A stretch of DNA of 64,000 bases from Nitrospira sp. (GCA_005116945.1 SWDH01000029.1:119620-183619); one strand, 5' to 3'. Positions 42,172-51,137 are shown, numbered from the stretch's first letter. Numbers and translations: made by a program. The notes: a model not told the origin generated them from the letters alone.

Positions 42172-42240
42172 TGCCGCCATGTGAAAGAACTCCAGCGAGC
42201 CTGCCAGACCTGTGGGCCAGTAAGATTGAGCAAAGCGTAT
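42172..42240 (+). pseudogene. Diverged fragment of the HExxH-gene 3' end
   Basis: In frame from 42175 this reads RHVKELQRACQTCGPVRLSK, matching the last residues of the HExxH protein (RHVKELQKARQTYGPVRLGK, coding 41036-41090). By eye about 75% of nucleotides agree. There is no upstream coding part of that gene here, so this is a remnant of a paralogue or an old duplication, with the PIN module now lying between the two copies. Confidence 0.7.
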
Positions 42241-42326
42241 CCAAATACATTTCGTCTGCGCCAATTGACATTCCAATCTTCAATTGAGATCCTTCTTTCC
42301 AATCGTCAACGAGGAAGCAAGCGCCA

Positions 42327-43727
42327 ATGCCTCCTTCACCACATCCATCCGCACGTCAATCAATTGCAAGGCTAGTAGAGGCCCAATACACGATCGAGCG
42401 TGAGCTTCGGCAGCATCTCGAGTACAACACGGGTAACTTGATAACGGGTCTCTCTTTTGCCGTAGCTCTTCAGGCTGCAGATTCCAAGGACCTAGATGAC
42501 TTTCAAACGGCATTGCTCCACTATTTTCTAAGCGATGTTTCGTCTTTCAAGACCAAGAACGTTCGTCAACTTCTGGATGACCTATTGGCTGCGGATGTTC
42601 ATCTTAAATCATGTTGTCAGACGCCGTGGGGGCTTGCCAGGGCAATTGAGGTTCTGAGTCCAATTGCCATTCGGGCTAGCAATTTATCCTCTGACGAGGG
42701 AGGGCTGGAAATTGCTGGAGCCAAAATTCTCGACATTATGTACGAGAGTGAATATCAACGCGAAACATACGTCCACCTTTACAACTTCGATGTTCAGCAG
42801 GCACCCCTGCCGATTCCGGTATTGAAAGCGGAAATAGTTCGGCTCAGTGAAAGTGATTTGCCAAGGCTAATAGGGGAAGTCACTTTTACGAGTGTTCTCC
42901 ATGATCCCAAGACAGGAACTTGCTTCACCAGGTTTGTCGATAAAGGTGAGGAAGACAACAACGTCAATTTTCAGAACTGCTGGGCTATAACGAGTACCAT
43001 TGTGCAAATTCTCAAGTTCTTCAAGTTCGGCATTATTGATCTAGACTACGGTGCGATCAATTACAGACCCATTTGGGTTAATGAGATACGATGGAGTGGA
43101 ATCAGGGCATGGGGTCTACCGAGGAGGGATGCGCAGAAAGAGCTTTATATGCTAAGCAACCTGGAACTTCAGAGGTTCGAGTCCTATTGCAAAGCATATG
43201 AAAAGCTGAAGCCCTTAATTGAAGAGACCTCTACCAGCCTTCGCCAGGCCAATGCTCTAGCGGGGAATTATTTCGAAGATCACCATAAACGTATTAAACC
43301 CGAAGAGAAACTAATTGACCTGGTCATTGCTCTGGAAACTCTTTTCTCGCCTAGCAGGGAAAGCGAGTTGAGGTTTAGAATCGCACAACGTGCAGCAATT
43401 CTTCTCGGGAAGACGGCTACAGAAAGAGAGTCCATAAGGGACTTCATCCTCCGAGTGTACGATGCAAGAAGCGGATTGGTTCATGCGGGTGAAAGCCCCT
43501 TTTCAGTAACCGCTAAGAAAAAGCTAAGCGAGGAGGACCTTGTGCGTCTCGCAGACTATGTTCGTCAGGCTGTCCTAAGATGTTTTATATTGCGTTGGAG
43601 GGGAGAGTCAGAAAAGGATAAGGTGCAGACCCTTCTTGACAAGTGTGCCTTAGACGGACTTTTGTTGGGCGAACTCCACTCAAAGTCCGATTTCGAAGCC
43701 GCAATTTCTGAAATCCTCGCCTCCTGA
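42327..43727 (+). CDS. HEPN-domain (Apea-like) protein
   Basis: 466 aa, soluble. The C-terminal region fits the Apea-type HEPN domain: EKLIDLVIALETLFSPS, RFRIAQRAAILLG, IRDFILRVYDARSGLVHAGE with the RxxxxH motif (R...H in RSGLVH, about residues 380-386), then LADYVRQAVLRCFI. HEPN domains are often RNases in defence or toxin systems. The N-terminal 300 residues are not recognised. Base composition is more AT-rich than core genes, consistent with transfer. It shares the A7-A8 bounded block with the PIN module. Confidence 0.72.
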   Translation: MPPSPHPSARQSIARLVEAQYTIERELRQHLEYNTGNLITGLSFAVALQAADSKDLDDFQTALLHYFLSDVSSFKTKNVRQLLDDLLAADVHLKSCCQTPWGLARAIEVLSPIAIRASNLSSDEGGLEIAGAKILDIMYESEYQRETYVHLYNFDVQQAPLPIPVLKAEIVRLSESDLPRLIGEVTFTSVLHDPKTGTCFTRFVDKGEEDNNVNFQNCWAITSTIVQILKFFKFGIIDLDYGAINYRPIWVNEIRWSGIRAWGLPRRDAQKELYMLSNLELQRFESYCKAYEKLKPLIEETSTSLRQANALAGNYFEDHHKRIKPEEKLIDLVIALETLFSPSRESELRFRIAQRAAILLGKTATERESIRDFILRVYDARSGLVHAGESPFSVTAKKKLSEEDLVRLADYVRQAVLRCFILRWRGESEKDKVQTLLDKCALDGLLLGELHSKSDFEAAISEILAS

Positions 43728-43751
43728 AAGGGCAAAAAGAGTATTTGGATT

Positions 43752-43879
43752 CAGGCTGCTCAAAAAGGCCATCCAGCAAGGCCGCAGGCGAAGCGAGGGC
43801 CGGAGGCGTACCCTCTGGGGTACGTTGAGGACTCTTGCGAGACGAGAACGAAGTTGGATGCCTTTTTCAGCAGCCGCTA
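43752..43879 (-). repeat. Repeat family A, copy A8
   Basis: CAGGCTGCTCAAAAAGGCC at one end, core GTACCCTCTGGGGTAC, other end TTTTTCAGCAGCCGCTA. The last CTA (43877-43879) is the complement of the TAG stop of the Ig-like gene. Inverted with respect to A7; right border of the PIN/HEPN block. Confidence 0.88.
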
Positions 43880-44938
43880 AGGCTCGACGGTCACGTCCAC
43901 AAACGCCGGCACACTATCCGCCCCCTTCTTATCTGTCACCCTCAACTTAAACCGATAGGTCCGTTTCTCTGAGACGATCGGCGCGAGGAAGGAGGCTTCG
44001 GAACTATTCACGTCCAGCATCGCGAGCTTGCTGCCTCGTACCTGACTCCACGAGTAGTAGAGCGCTTCACCTTCGACATCGCGGCTCTTCAATCCGCTCA
44101 GCTTCACTTTCGTGCCGGCCTTCACGGTTTGATTCGTTCCTGCGTCGGCCACGGGCGGTTGGTTCGGCTCGTCGTTCACGTTCACTTCGACGTGAAGTTC
44201 AGCCTGTTTACCGCGGTTGGTCACCGTGAGCGTGGTTTTCCCGTTCCCGGCAATTTGCAGCAGACCTCCTGGAAGAACTTTGATGACCTGTTGATTGGAC
44301 GATTGATAGGCTGTGCCGCTGGCCGGTGAGCTGATTCGGCGAGTGACGCCGTCCGTAAACTCACCCACGACCGGCAGCTCAAAAACCTTACCCAGCGAAT
44401 CGACGTGCCCGAATGCTGAGGATTGCCCGGCGCGGCCGAGTTGCAAAGGTTTGTCGGTTTCAAATTCTATAGAGGTGAGGGCAGCATGGGGTTCGACCTG
44501 TACTAGAATTTCGTCGAAGATGGATCGTTTTTCCAATCGACCGCGCGAGATGTCGGCCACGGCCAGCAACCGCATCGGTCCGATGCCGTCTTTTGGCACC
44601 AACAGCGGGCCGCCGAAGGGTGGGCGATGGTCAGACAATCCGATCAGTGCGACAGGCGCCACGATCGATCCCGTCGCGGTGGCGTCATCCTGTTCGACCA
44701 GCCGGTCATCCTGTTCCCCATACCAATAGTAACGGACCTGGACGATGCCGGAATCTTTGCCGAGGTCCACATGGGTCGCGACCGTTGCACCCGATCTCAG
44801 CTTCGCCCCCTCCGCCGGTTCAAGAATTTTAAAGGCGAGCGCTGGCCGGGATGTGAGAACGAGGCACGCTGCCAATACGAACAGACCGAAGATCCGAGCC
44901 CACGTCTCACGTTTCACCTTTGACGTGTCACCTTTCAC
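43877..44938 (-). CDS. Secreted Ig-like/PKD-type repeat protein
   Basis: 353 aa from GTG 44936-44938, with AGAGGTG 5 nt upstream; it starts 2 nt after the stop of the transporter gene. N-terminal signal GLFVLAACLVLTSRPALAF. Domain 1 (about 35-160) FKILEPAEGAKLRSGATV; a BIG2-like domain (about 170-265) with VVGEFTDGVTRRISS and GNGKTTLTVTNRGKQAELHV; and a final PKD/cadherin-like domain with PPVADAGTNQTVKAGTKVKL and TYRFKLRVTDKKGADSVP. Probably an exported structural or binding protein. Translational coupling to a potassium-type transporter is unexpected. Confidence 0.75.
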   Translation of the reverse strand: MKGDTSKVKRETWARIFGLFVLAACLVLTSRPALAFKILEPAEGAKLRSGATVATHVDLGKDSGIVQVRYYWYGEQDDRLVEQDDATATGSIVAPVALIGLSDHRPPFGGPLLVPKDGIGPMRLLAVADISRGRLEKRSIFDEILVQVEPHAALTSIEFETDKPLQLGRAGQSSAFGHVDSLGKVFELPVVGEFTDGVTRRISSPASGTAYQSSNQQVIKVLPGGLLQIAGNGKTTLTVTNRGKQAELHVEVNVNDEPNQPPVADAGTNQTVKAGTKVKLSGLKSRDVEGEALYYSWSQVRGSKLAMLDVNSSEASFLAPIVSEKRTYRFKLRVTDKKGADSVPAFVDVTVEP

Positions 44939-44940
44939 GG

Positions 44941-46761
44941 TCACCTCTTCAGATGGAAAGGCACGTCGATCAGGATGATGCGATCTTTGAACAGCAGTGC
45001 GGTCTTGAGGAGCAATGCGCGCTGGTTGTGCAGGATGCTCTGCCACCAATGGGCGGGAAGAATCTCCGGGATCACGACGGTGACCCAGATGTCAGGTTCC
45101 TTTTCGAGGACTTGCTCAACGTAGTCGAGTAACGATTTCAGAACGGAGCGATAGGGAGAGGGGATGGCGAGTAAATTGACGCCACAGCCCCATTGCGCCC
45201 ACTGGATTTGTATGCGTGCCGTGGCTTGAGGATCTACATCTACCAGGACCGCCCGAATCTCGCCGGCATGACTGCGCGCGTAATCGACTGCGCGAATGAC
45301 CGCTTGATCGACGCCACTGATGGGAATGATGACGATATTGCGTTGTGGAATTGGGGGACGGTGATCGCGTGTGAGTGTGATCTGTTCAGTGACGGCCTTG
45401 TAGTGAGAGTGGATCGAACGGAACATCAAGACTAATATAAAAATGAGGAGAAAGACGATCCATGCGCCATGTGTAAATTTGGTGCTGGCAATGATGATGA
45501 CGCCGCCGCCTGTCGTGATGGCGCCTGCGCCGTTCACCATCAGTTTCGTTTGCCAATGGGGCCCATTCTTGGTCAGCCATCGGCGAACCATGCCGGCTTG
45601 GGACAAGGTGAAGGAGATGAACACGCCGACGGCATACAGAGGGATCAAGGCATGCGTGTCGCCATGAAAGAGGACCAGGAGGAAACAGGCGATGACCCCT
45701 AAAATGATGATGCCGTTTGAAAAGACCAAGCGGTCGCCGAAGGTCGCCATCTGGCGAGGCATATAGCCGTCGCGCGCGAGGATTGAAGCCAGTTGGGGAA
45801 ATGCTGCAAATGCGCTGTTGGCGGCCAGTACTAACAGCAGCATGGTTCCAATCTGGATCGCGTAGTAGAGAGAGCCGGTACCGAAAGTCAGACGCGCTAA
45901 TTGAGAAATGATGGTCTCATCCGTTTTGGGCTGGATCCCAAAGTGGTAGGCCAGGAAGGTGATCCCCATAAATAGAGTGGCCAGGATCAGCGACATATGC
46001 AGCATGGTGGTTGAGGCGTTCTTGGACTCAGGCGGGCGAAAGGCTTTCACACTGTTCGAGACCACCTCCATTCCGGTCACGGCCGTACAGCCGGCGGCAA
46101 CGGATCGAATGATCAAAAATAGCGTCAGGTCTTCGACCGCTGTCTGATTGTTCTGCGACAATGAAACGTCTTGTCCGAAGAAGGCCTGGATTATTCCGAT
46201 CCCTACCAGTACTCCGATCATGCCGACGCCAAAGAAGGTGGGGACGGCGAAGAATTTCCCCGACTCCCGCACGCCGCGTAGATTCACGACGATCATGAAG
46301 ATGATCGCGGCGAGGCCGAGGGCCACGCGATGCTCGAACAAACTCGGCACCGCCGAGGTCAGGGCTGCGATGCCTGCCGCTGTGCTGACGGCGACTGTGA
46401 GTACGTAGTCGATCATCAACGCCGCCGCGCCGATCAGCGCCGGCTGTTCCCCCAAGTTGCTACGGGCGACGACATAGGCCCCGCCACCTTCCGGGTATTC
46501 GTAGATGATTTGGCGATAGGAAATGGTCAGGACGACGATGAGAAACAGAATGGCAAAGCTGACGGGTATGGACCAGGCAACGGCGGCGGTTCCCGCAAGG
46601 ACCAGCACCAACAAGATTTCTTCCGTGGCATAGGCGACGGAAGAAATCGAGTTGGAGGAAAGAATCGCGAGCGCGATAGTTTTCGACAGCCGTTCGTGGA
46701 CTAACTGCGTGCTCTTGAGTGGATCGCCCACCAGCCAACGCTTCAGAAGCATAATCTTCAT
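44941..46761 (-). CDS. APC-superfamily transporter, KimA-like potassium importer
   Basis: 606 aa, the length of Bacillus KimA. Twelve hydrophobic helices in the first 430 residues; the APC signature SSNSISSVAYATEEILLVLV at the start, EYPEGGGAYVVARSNLGE, and GMEVVSNSVKAFRPPESKNA. A soluble C-terminal domain of about 150 residues (RNIVIIPISGVDQAVIRAVD; AVLVDVDPQATARIQIQW) fits the KimA cytoplasmic domain that responds to c-di-AMP. K+/H+ symport is inferred from the family. The start ATG lacks a strong Shine-Dalgarno sequence; ATG 46750-46752 is an alternative. Confidence 0.8.
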   Translation of the reverse strand: MKIMLLKRWLVGDPLKSTQLVHERLSKTIALAILSSNSISSVAYATEEILLVLVLAGTAAVAWSIPVSFAILFLIVVLTISYRQIIYEYPEGGGAYVVARSNLGEQPALIGAAALMIDYVLTVAVSTAAGIAALTSAVPSLFEHRVALGLAAIIFMIVVNLRGVRESGKFFAVPTFFGVGMIGVLVGIGIIQAFFGQDVSLSQNNQTAVEDLTLFLIIRSVAAGCTAVTGMEVVSNSVKAFRPPESKNASTTMLHMSLILATLFMGITFLAYHFGIQPKTDETIISQLARLTFGTGSLYYAIQIGTMLLLVLAANSAFAAFPQLASILARDGYMPRQMATFGDRLVFSNGIIILGVIACFLLVLFHGDTHALIPLYAVGVFISFTLSQAGMVRRWLTKNGPHWQTKLMVNGAGAITTGGGVIIIASTKFTHGAWIVFLLIFILVLMFRSIHSHYKAVTEQITLTRDHRPPIPQRNIVIIPISGVDQAVIRAVDYARSHAGEIRAVLVDVDPQATARIQIQWAQWGCGVNLLAIPSPYRSVLKSLLDYVEQVLEKEPDIWVTVVIPEILPAHWWQSILHNQRALLLKTALLFKDRIILIDVPFHLKR

Positions 46762-47114
46762 TATCGCACAGAAGCGAAGGAGTGCGCATTGAAGAAGATG
46801 CTTTCAGTCCATACGACTCAGGACGATGGTTCTCCAATTGTCACCCGCTGCGTGTGGGCGTAGTGACAGTCATGATCTTGTTGCCATGATCCCAGTTTTC
46901 ACCCTTGCGTATGTGGTCTGGAACAACGAGAGCAAGGACTGCTTGCACGTGATCCCGTACTAAACACCCGGATCGGCGGCGTTCTCAGGGCTATCCACGG
47001 GCGACCTCCTACTCGGTGGGAGGTCGCTCGTGTTGTTTTGATCGTGCACGAGCCGAACAGAGGAGGGCATTGCTCCGTGGTCATTCCACGACTCAAAGTC
47101 TGGAGCCGGACGCG
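46762..47114. other. Intergenic region upstream of the KimA-like gene
   Basis: 353 bases between ybaK and the transporter, both on the minus strand. It contains a 9-bp hairpin at 47001-47027. I looked for a c-di-AMP (ydaO-type) riboswitch because of the gene downstream but cannot support one from the bases. Confidence 0.4.
47001..47027. terminator. Hairpin downstream of ybaK
   Basis: GCGACCTCC (47001-47009) and GGAGGTCGC (47019-47027) with a 9-nt loop, 88 bp past the ybaK stop. On the plus strand it is followed by GTTGTTTTG, a weak T-rich tail; on the ybaK strand there is no T-run. Role uncertain. Confidence 0.4.
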
Positions 47115-47594
47115 TCAGACTTCTACGGGTGAACGATGGAATTCCGTGACCACCGGAAATACGAGTGCGGCAAAGTCCCAGTAGCGCATGCGGACCGCGT
47201 CTGAATGGGTCCCGGCTTGGAAGACGATTTCTTCGTCCTCTGTGAGCGATCGATCAACATACACAGGAATTCTATAGAGGTTTCCGAACGGCGGCATGGC
47301 GCCCAACTCACAGTCGGGAAATAGTCCTTCCAATTCATCCTCTGTCGCGAGCCGTACCGAATGTGTGGTGAAAACAGTCCTCAAGCGATGGAGGTCCACA
47401 TTCCAACTTGCCGGTAGCACCGTCATCACGAACTGCTTATCCACCTTCACGATCACAACCTTGGCCACGTTCTTCTCCGGGGTATGGAGCATCTGTGCAA
47501 TGGCAAGGGCGCCAAAGGCTTCTGGGTGTGGTAACACGTCATAATGAACTCGTTCGTGATTGAGATATGCATGGAGTGTTTGTGAGATGGACAT
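47115..47594 (-). CDS. YbaK/EbsC-type aminoacyl-tRNA deacylase
   Basis: 159 aa single-domain protein of the YbaK/ProX editing family, which hydrolyses mischarged tRNA (for example Cys- or Ala-tRNA-Pro). Motifs: an early HPEAFGALAIAQML, the lysine in NVAKVVIVKVDKQF, CELGAMPPFG with the conserved GxMPPFG, and the end EIVFQAGTHSDAVRMRYWDF. The DxSL-type VDRSLTEDEEIVF segment is typical. The promoter should lie in 47595-47961. Confidence 0.88.
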   Translation of the reverse strand: MSISQTLHAYLNHERVHYDVLPHPEAFGALAIAQMLHTPEKNVAKVVIVKVDKQFVMTVLPASWNVDLHRLRTVFTTHSVRLATEDELEGLFPDCELGAMPPFGNLYRIPVYVDRSLTEDEEIVFQAGTHSDAVRMRYWDFAALVFPVVTEFHRSPVEV

Positions 47595-47961
47595 GGTGAC
47601 ACCTCCTGTGGTGGATTGGTTTCCGGCAGAGGTCTGCGGTGGAACGTATGGGGATGAAGGACTGCTCGATAACGATGTAGTTGTGGCTGGGCGTGTTTCA
47701 TGACCAAGGCTCCGCTGCGATCATGACGACCACTCGATATGTGAAGTATACGCCGTCTGCACGGTTCAAGTCTTGAGGAAAATTATTTTTATAACATCGA
47801 GGCAGGAGTGGTTTGGAACGGTTCCAAAGAGCTGAGACATTGCCATCCAGGACGAAAGATCTAGCTGGTTACCCCTTGAGGATATTGTTGGGGACTCTTG
47901 ACATTCCCTGCTCAGAAGCGTTGGAATAAGAGGCCGCGGTAACTCCATCCCAGCATCGGGC
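47595..47961. other. Divergent control region between ybaK and the histidine kinase
   Basis: 367 bases without a gene. It includes an AT-rich run AAATTATTTTTATAAC near 47779 and the palindrome at 47812-47828. Both divergent promoters are expected here; none is clear by eye. Confidence 0.45.
47812..47828. promoter_or_regulatory. Perfect palindrome, candidate operator
   Basis: TTTGGAAC G GTTCCAAA: two 8-bp arms around a single base, about 135 bp before the kinase gene. The form suits a dimeric regulator. No regulator can be named. Confidence 0.45.
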
Positions 47962-50292
47962 ATGATTCTTCGGTGCCCTATGAGGAAGCAGATCAGTCTT
48001 CAGCGCTCGATTACACTCTCCGTCCTCTCCATCGGTTTGTTTTCCGGCGCATTTGGTCTAGCCTATGCATATTGGCAGACCAAACAATCGTTCAGCGAGG
48101 CCATCGGCCTCGGGTTTCAGGAACTTGCCCGCCAGAGCGCAGATAAAGTCGGGTTGATCCTCGAAAAAGAGGTTGGGTGGGTGGAACGACTCAGCTCCTT
48201 ACCACAGGTACGTGAAGCGGTTCGAGAAGGTACCAGGCTGACGTTTGACCACCAGGTCCTTGAGCGATGGAAGGAGTCGCAACGGCCATACTTTCGGTCG
48301 CTGGAAATTCTTGATCGTCGAGGTCGCTCCGTCGGTAGAGCGACCAGCGGACATCCCACGACGCAGTACAGTCGGCAGCCCTGGTGGCCAGTCGTCTTTG
48401 ACCAGCGACGACTATGGGTGGGGGCGTTACGACTCGACGAAAAGGGAGATGGGGAGTTGGATATCGCCGTGCCGATCGTCGATGAGGTCGGGATTGTGTT
48501 GGGTGCGATCAAGGCGGTGATTGAGAAGGACCAGCTCTTGACCTCGGTTCTTCGTAGCAGGATCGGCGAAACCGGCCATGTGATGTTGGTTGGGCCAAAG
48601 GGAACGGTGTTGGCTTGTCCGCTTCTCCCGCCAGGACGACATACGGCTCTGATAGGATCGCTAAGAGACTCACTCGCCTCGAACATCACTCCTCCTGATG
48701 CTGCATGGATGGAAGTTCAGGATGATGCTCACGGTCAAGGAGGCGGGATCGTCGGGTTCGCATCTGTGGGGCTTCGACCAGGCATTGTTCAGGCGGAAAC
48801 GTGGTCCATTCTGGTCCGCCAAGATCCAGATGAAGCCTATGCGCCCTTACGTCTACTCCTGTGGAAGCTCGTGGCGTTCGGCATGCTGGTCTTCGTGGTG
48901 GTTGCCCTGCTTCGATGGCGGCTCGGTCGTCGCATTGTGCAGCCCATCAACGCGTTGGTCGAGCGTGTGCAGCGCTTAGGGCAGCAGAGCGGTGAGAAGC
49001 CGATGATGGCCGCGCAGTCTGTCGGGATTGTGGAGATCGATACCTTGGCCGCAAGTTTCGATGAATTAACGGAGCGCCTGGAACGTACATCGCATGAACG
49101 GGGACGGTATGTGGCTGAACTCGAGCGGACAAACAAAGAACTGGTCATTTCCGAGGAACATTATCGGATGTTGTGGGATCATTCAACGGAGACCAGATTG
49201 CTCGTCAACGAAGGGGGAATCATTCAGGCTGTCAATCGTCGAGGCGAGACGAAGTTGGCGGCATCGGCCGGTCGTCTGATCGGCACGAAGGCGGAAGATC
49301 TATTTCGGGAGGAGGATCGCGTCCGGTTGCGCCAATCGTTGGACGCGGTGATTGCCATCAAGAAAGAAGTGTTAGTCGGCGAGATGCAGATGCCTTCACC
49401 GACAGCGGGTATGCTCATCATGGAAGTTGATCTGGTGCCGGTTGAGAACACCGGATCTGTGGGTGCCGTCATGGTCCAGCTGAGCGATCTCACGGAAAAG
49501 AAGCTCCTCGAAGAGCAGTTGATCCGTTCGGAACGCCTCGCCTCGCTCAGTCAGTTTGCCTCGATGTTCGCTCATGATATCCGCAATCCGTTAGTGGGGA
49601 TCAAGAAGACATTGGAGTTGCTCGAACAAGATGAAGGATCGCCATTGGCTCCGCACCGACAACGGTGGGACGATATGCGCCTCACCATCGACCTGTTGCT
49701 CGGCATGATCAACGACATGTTGGATGTCTATCAAGAAAGTTACTCCGGGCTGCCACTCTTGAATTCGACAGTGTCGGTCAAAGGCCTTGTCACTGACGTG
49801 ATGCAGCTCTTCCGATCCGAAGCCACCGCGAAACGAATTGGCTTTTATGTCGCAATGCCGGAAGACGATGTCGCGATGATGGCCGATCGTCGTCGCCTGT
49901 TACGGGTGCTCATCAATCTTGTGCACAACGCCATTAAATTTTCTCCACAAGGAGGAAGGATTACGGTGTCGGTTCACGTGGAGGCGCGAGAATGGGGGGA
50001 TCGAGAATCTCTCGACTCATCATCCTCACAGGTCATGATTCGTGTTGCGGACGAGGGCCCCGGTATCGCTCCTGATGATCTTCCTCACCTGTTCGAGATG
50101 TTTGGCAGGAGGAAAGATCCCGGAGACATTCGAATGGGGCGAGGGCTGGGATTGCATTTTTGCCGCCTCGTGGTGGCGGCCCATCGGGGCAAGATTCTGG
50201 CGGAGAATCGTTCGTCCGGGGGCGCGATCTTTTCCGTCGAACTGCCGTTGAACCAGGAGGCCTATGCCGGCCACATTGCTGATTGCCGATGA
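47962..50292 (+). CDS. Membrane sensor histidine kinase with periplasmic Cache-type domain, HAMP and PAS
   Basis: 776 aa from ATG 47962 (ATG 47980 is an equal candidate). TM1 at about 18-38 (SVLSIGLFSGAFGLAYAYW); a large periplasmic sensor (about 40-290) of the double-Cache type with LEILDRRGRSVGRAT and VGPKGTVLACPL; TM2 about 293-315; HAMP with RRIVQPINALVERVQRLG; coiled coil; PAS about 400-520; HisKA with H538 in FAHDIRNPLVGIKKTLELL; ATPase boxes HNAIKFSPQGG, DEGPGIAPDDL and GRGLGLHFC. It should phosphorylate the overlapping NarL-type regulator. The ligand is unknown. Confidence 0.9.
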   Translation: MILRCPMRKQISLQRSITLSVLSIGLFSGAFGLAYAYWQTKQSFSEAIGLGFQELARQSADKVGLILEKEVGWVERLSSLPQVREAVREGTRLTFDHQVLERWKESQRPYFRSLEILDRRGRSVGRATSGHPTTQYSRQPWWPVVFDQRRLWVGALRLDEKGDGELDIAVPIVDEVGIVLGAIKAVIEKDQLLTSVLRSRIGETGHVMLVGPKGTVLACPLLPPGRHTALIGSLRDSLASNITPPDAAWMEVQDDAHGQGGGIVGFASVGLRPGIVQAETWSILVRQDPDEAYAPLRLLLWKLVAFGMLVFVVVALLRWRLGRRIVQPINALVERVQRLGQQSGEKPMMAAQSVGIVEIDTLAASFDELTERLERTSHERGRYVAELERTNKELVISEEHYRMLWDHSTETRLLVNEGGIIQAVNRRGETKLAASAGRLIGTKAEDLFREEDRVRLRQSLDAVIAIKKEVLVGEMQMPSPTAGMLIMEVDLVPVENTGSVGAVMVQLSDLTEKKLLEEQLIRSERLASLSQFASMFAHDIRNPLVGIKKTLELLEQDEGSPLAPHRQRWDDMRLTIDLLLGMINDMLDVYQESYSGLPLLNSTVSVKGLVTDVMQLFRSEATAKRIGFYVAMPEDDVAMMADRRRLLRVLINLVHNAIKFSPQGGRITVSVHVEAREWGDRESLDSSSSQVMIRVADEGPGIAPDDLPHLFEMFGRRKDPGDIRMGRGLGLHFCRLVVAAHRGKILAENRSSGGAIFSVELPLNQEAYAGHIADCR

Positions 50293-50908
50293 TCAACGAC
50301 TCTTTAGGCAAAGCCTTCGGCTGCTCCTCGAACGTGAACTCGATTTGCGAGTGGTAGGAGAAGCGAACGATGGGCGCGAGGCCTTTGATCAGGCGATCAA
50401 AACTGAACCCGATATAATCCTGATGGACGTGGATATGCCGCGGCTTGACGGAGTCACGGCCACGCGTCTGATCAGGGGTTGTCTCCCTGACGTGAAGGTC
50501 TTGATGTTGTCGGTCCATGATGAAGATGCGAGAATCGTGGCGGCGGTGCAAGCCGGCGCCTGCGGCTACATTCTGAAGGATGCCGACCATGCTGAGTTTC
50601 TTCGTATCATACGGGCCACCTACCGGGGGGAACGAGTGCATTCCCCCTTTATGCCGGACGGCTTTGCTCGAAACGTGGCCGCCGCATTGGGAAAGGCCGG
50701 ATGTGGAACTCCCGTTGGCATAGCTCAGTTGACCGAGCGTGAACGAGAGATTCTGGCTTGTGCTGCGTCTGGGCGAGGCAATAAAGACATTGCCGATCAG
50801 TTGTGTGTCTCTGCCGATACCGTGAAAACTCATCTCCACCACATCTATCGCAAACTTGGCGTCACTGGCCGGGTCGAAGCGATCCTGACCTACCTCAACG
50901 GCAAGTAA
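50264..50908 (+). CDS. NarL/FixJ-type response regulator
   Basis: 214 aa, overlapping the kinase gene by 29 bp, with AGGAGG before ATG 50264. Receiver domain with acidic D9/D10, phosphoacceptor D55 in ILMDVDMPRLDG and lysine in GYILKDADH. LuxR-type HTH at about 150-205: LTEREREILACAASGRGNKD and VSADTVKTHLHHIYRKLGV. Cognate partner of the kinase by overlap. Targets may include the secreted protein gene downstream, a guess from position. Confidence 0.93.
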   Translation: MPATLLIADDQRLFRQSLRLLLERELDLRVVGEANDGREAFDQAIKTEPDIILMDVDMPRLDGVTATRLIRGCLPDVKVLMLSVHDEDARIVAAVQAGACGYILKDADHAEFLRIIRATYRGERVHSPFMPDGFARNVAAALGKAGCGTPVGIAQLTEREREILACAASGRGNKDIADQLCVSADTVKTHLHHIYRKLGVTGRVEAILTYLNGK

Positions 50909-51137
50909 CGTCCGCCCTCTCCAATCTCTCACCCGAACGGTGTAGGCAAAAACCATCCTTCGGGCGATGGGATTCGTTTGATAGGCTCGATAGAATAGTC
51001 CCAGGTAAAAATCAAGATAAAAGGCAGTCAGTAGGAATGCGAATGTCATCAAAGAAAGGAGGTCGCGTAGGAATAGATGGCGTGCTCGCTCAGTCGGTGT
51101 TAACACCCTTCGATTGAATGAAGGAAAGGGGGCTCCC

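Noticed and set aside
41036-42240. Target-site duplication flanking the PIN module
   Set aside because: The two copies differ at about a quarter of positions, far too diverged for a recent duplication made by insertion.
46762-46900. c-di-AMP riboswitch before the KimA-like gene
   Set aside because: Looked for because of the transporter family, but I could not match the conserved ydaO-type core; only a covariance search could settle it.
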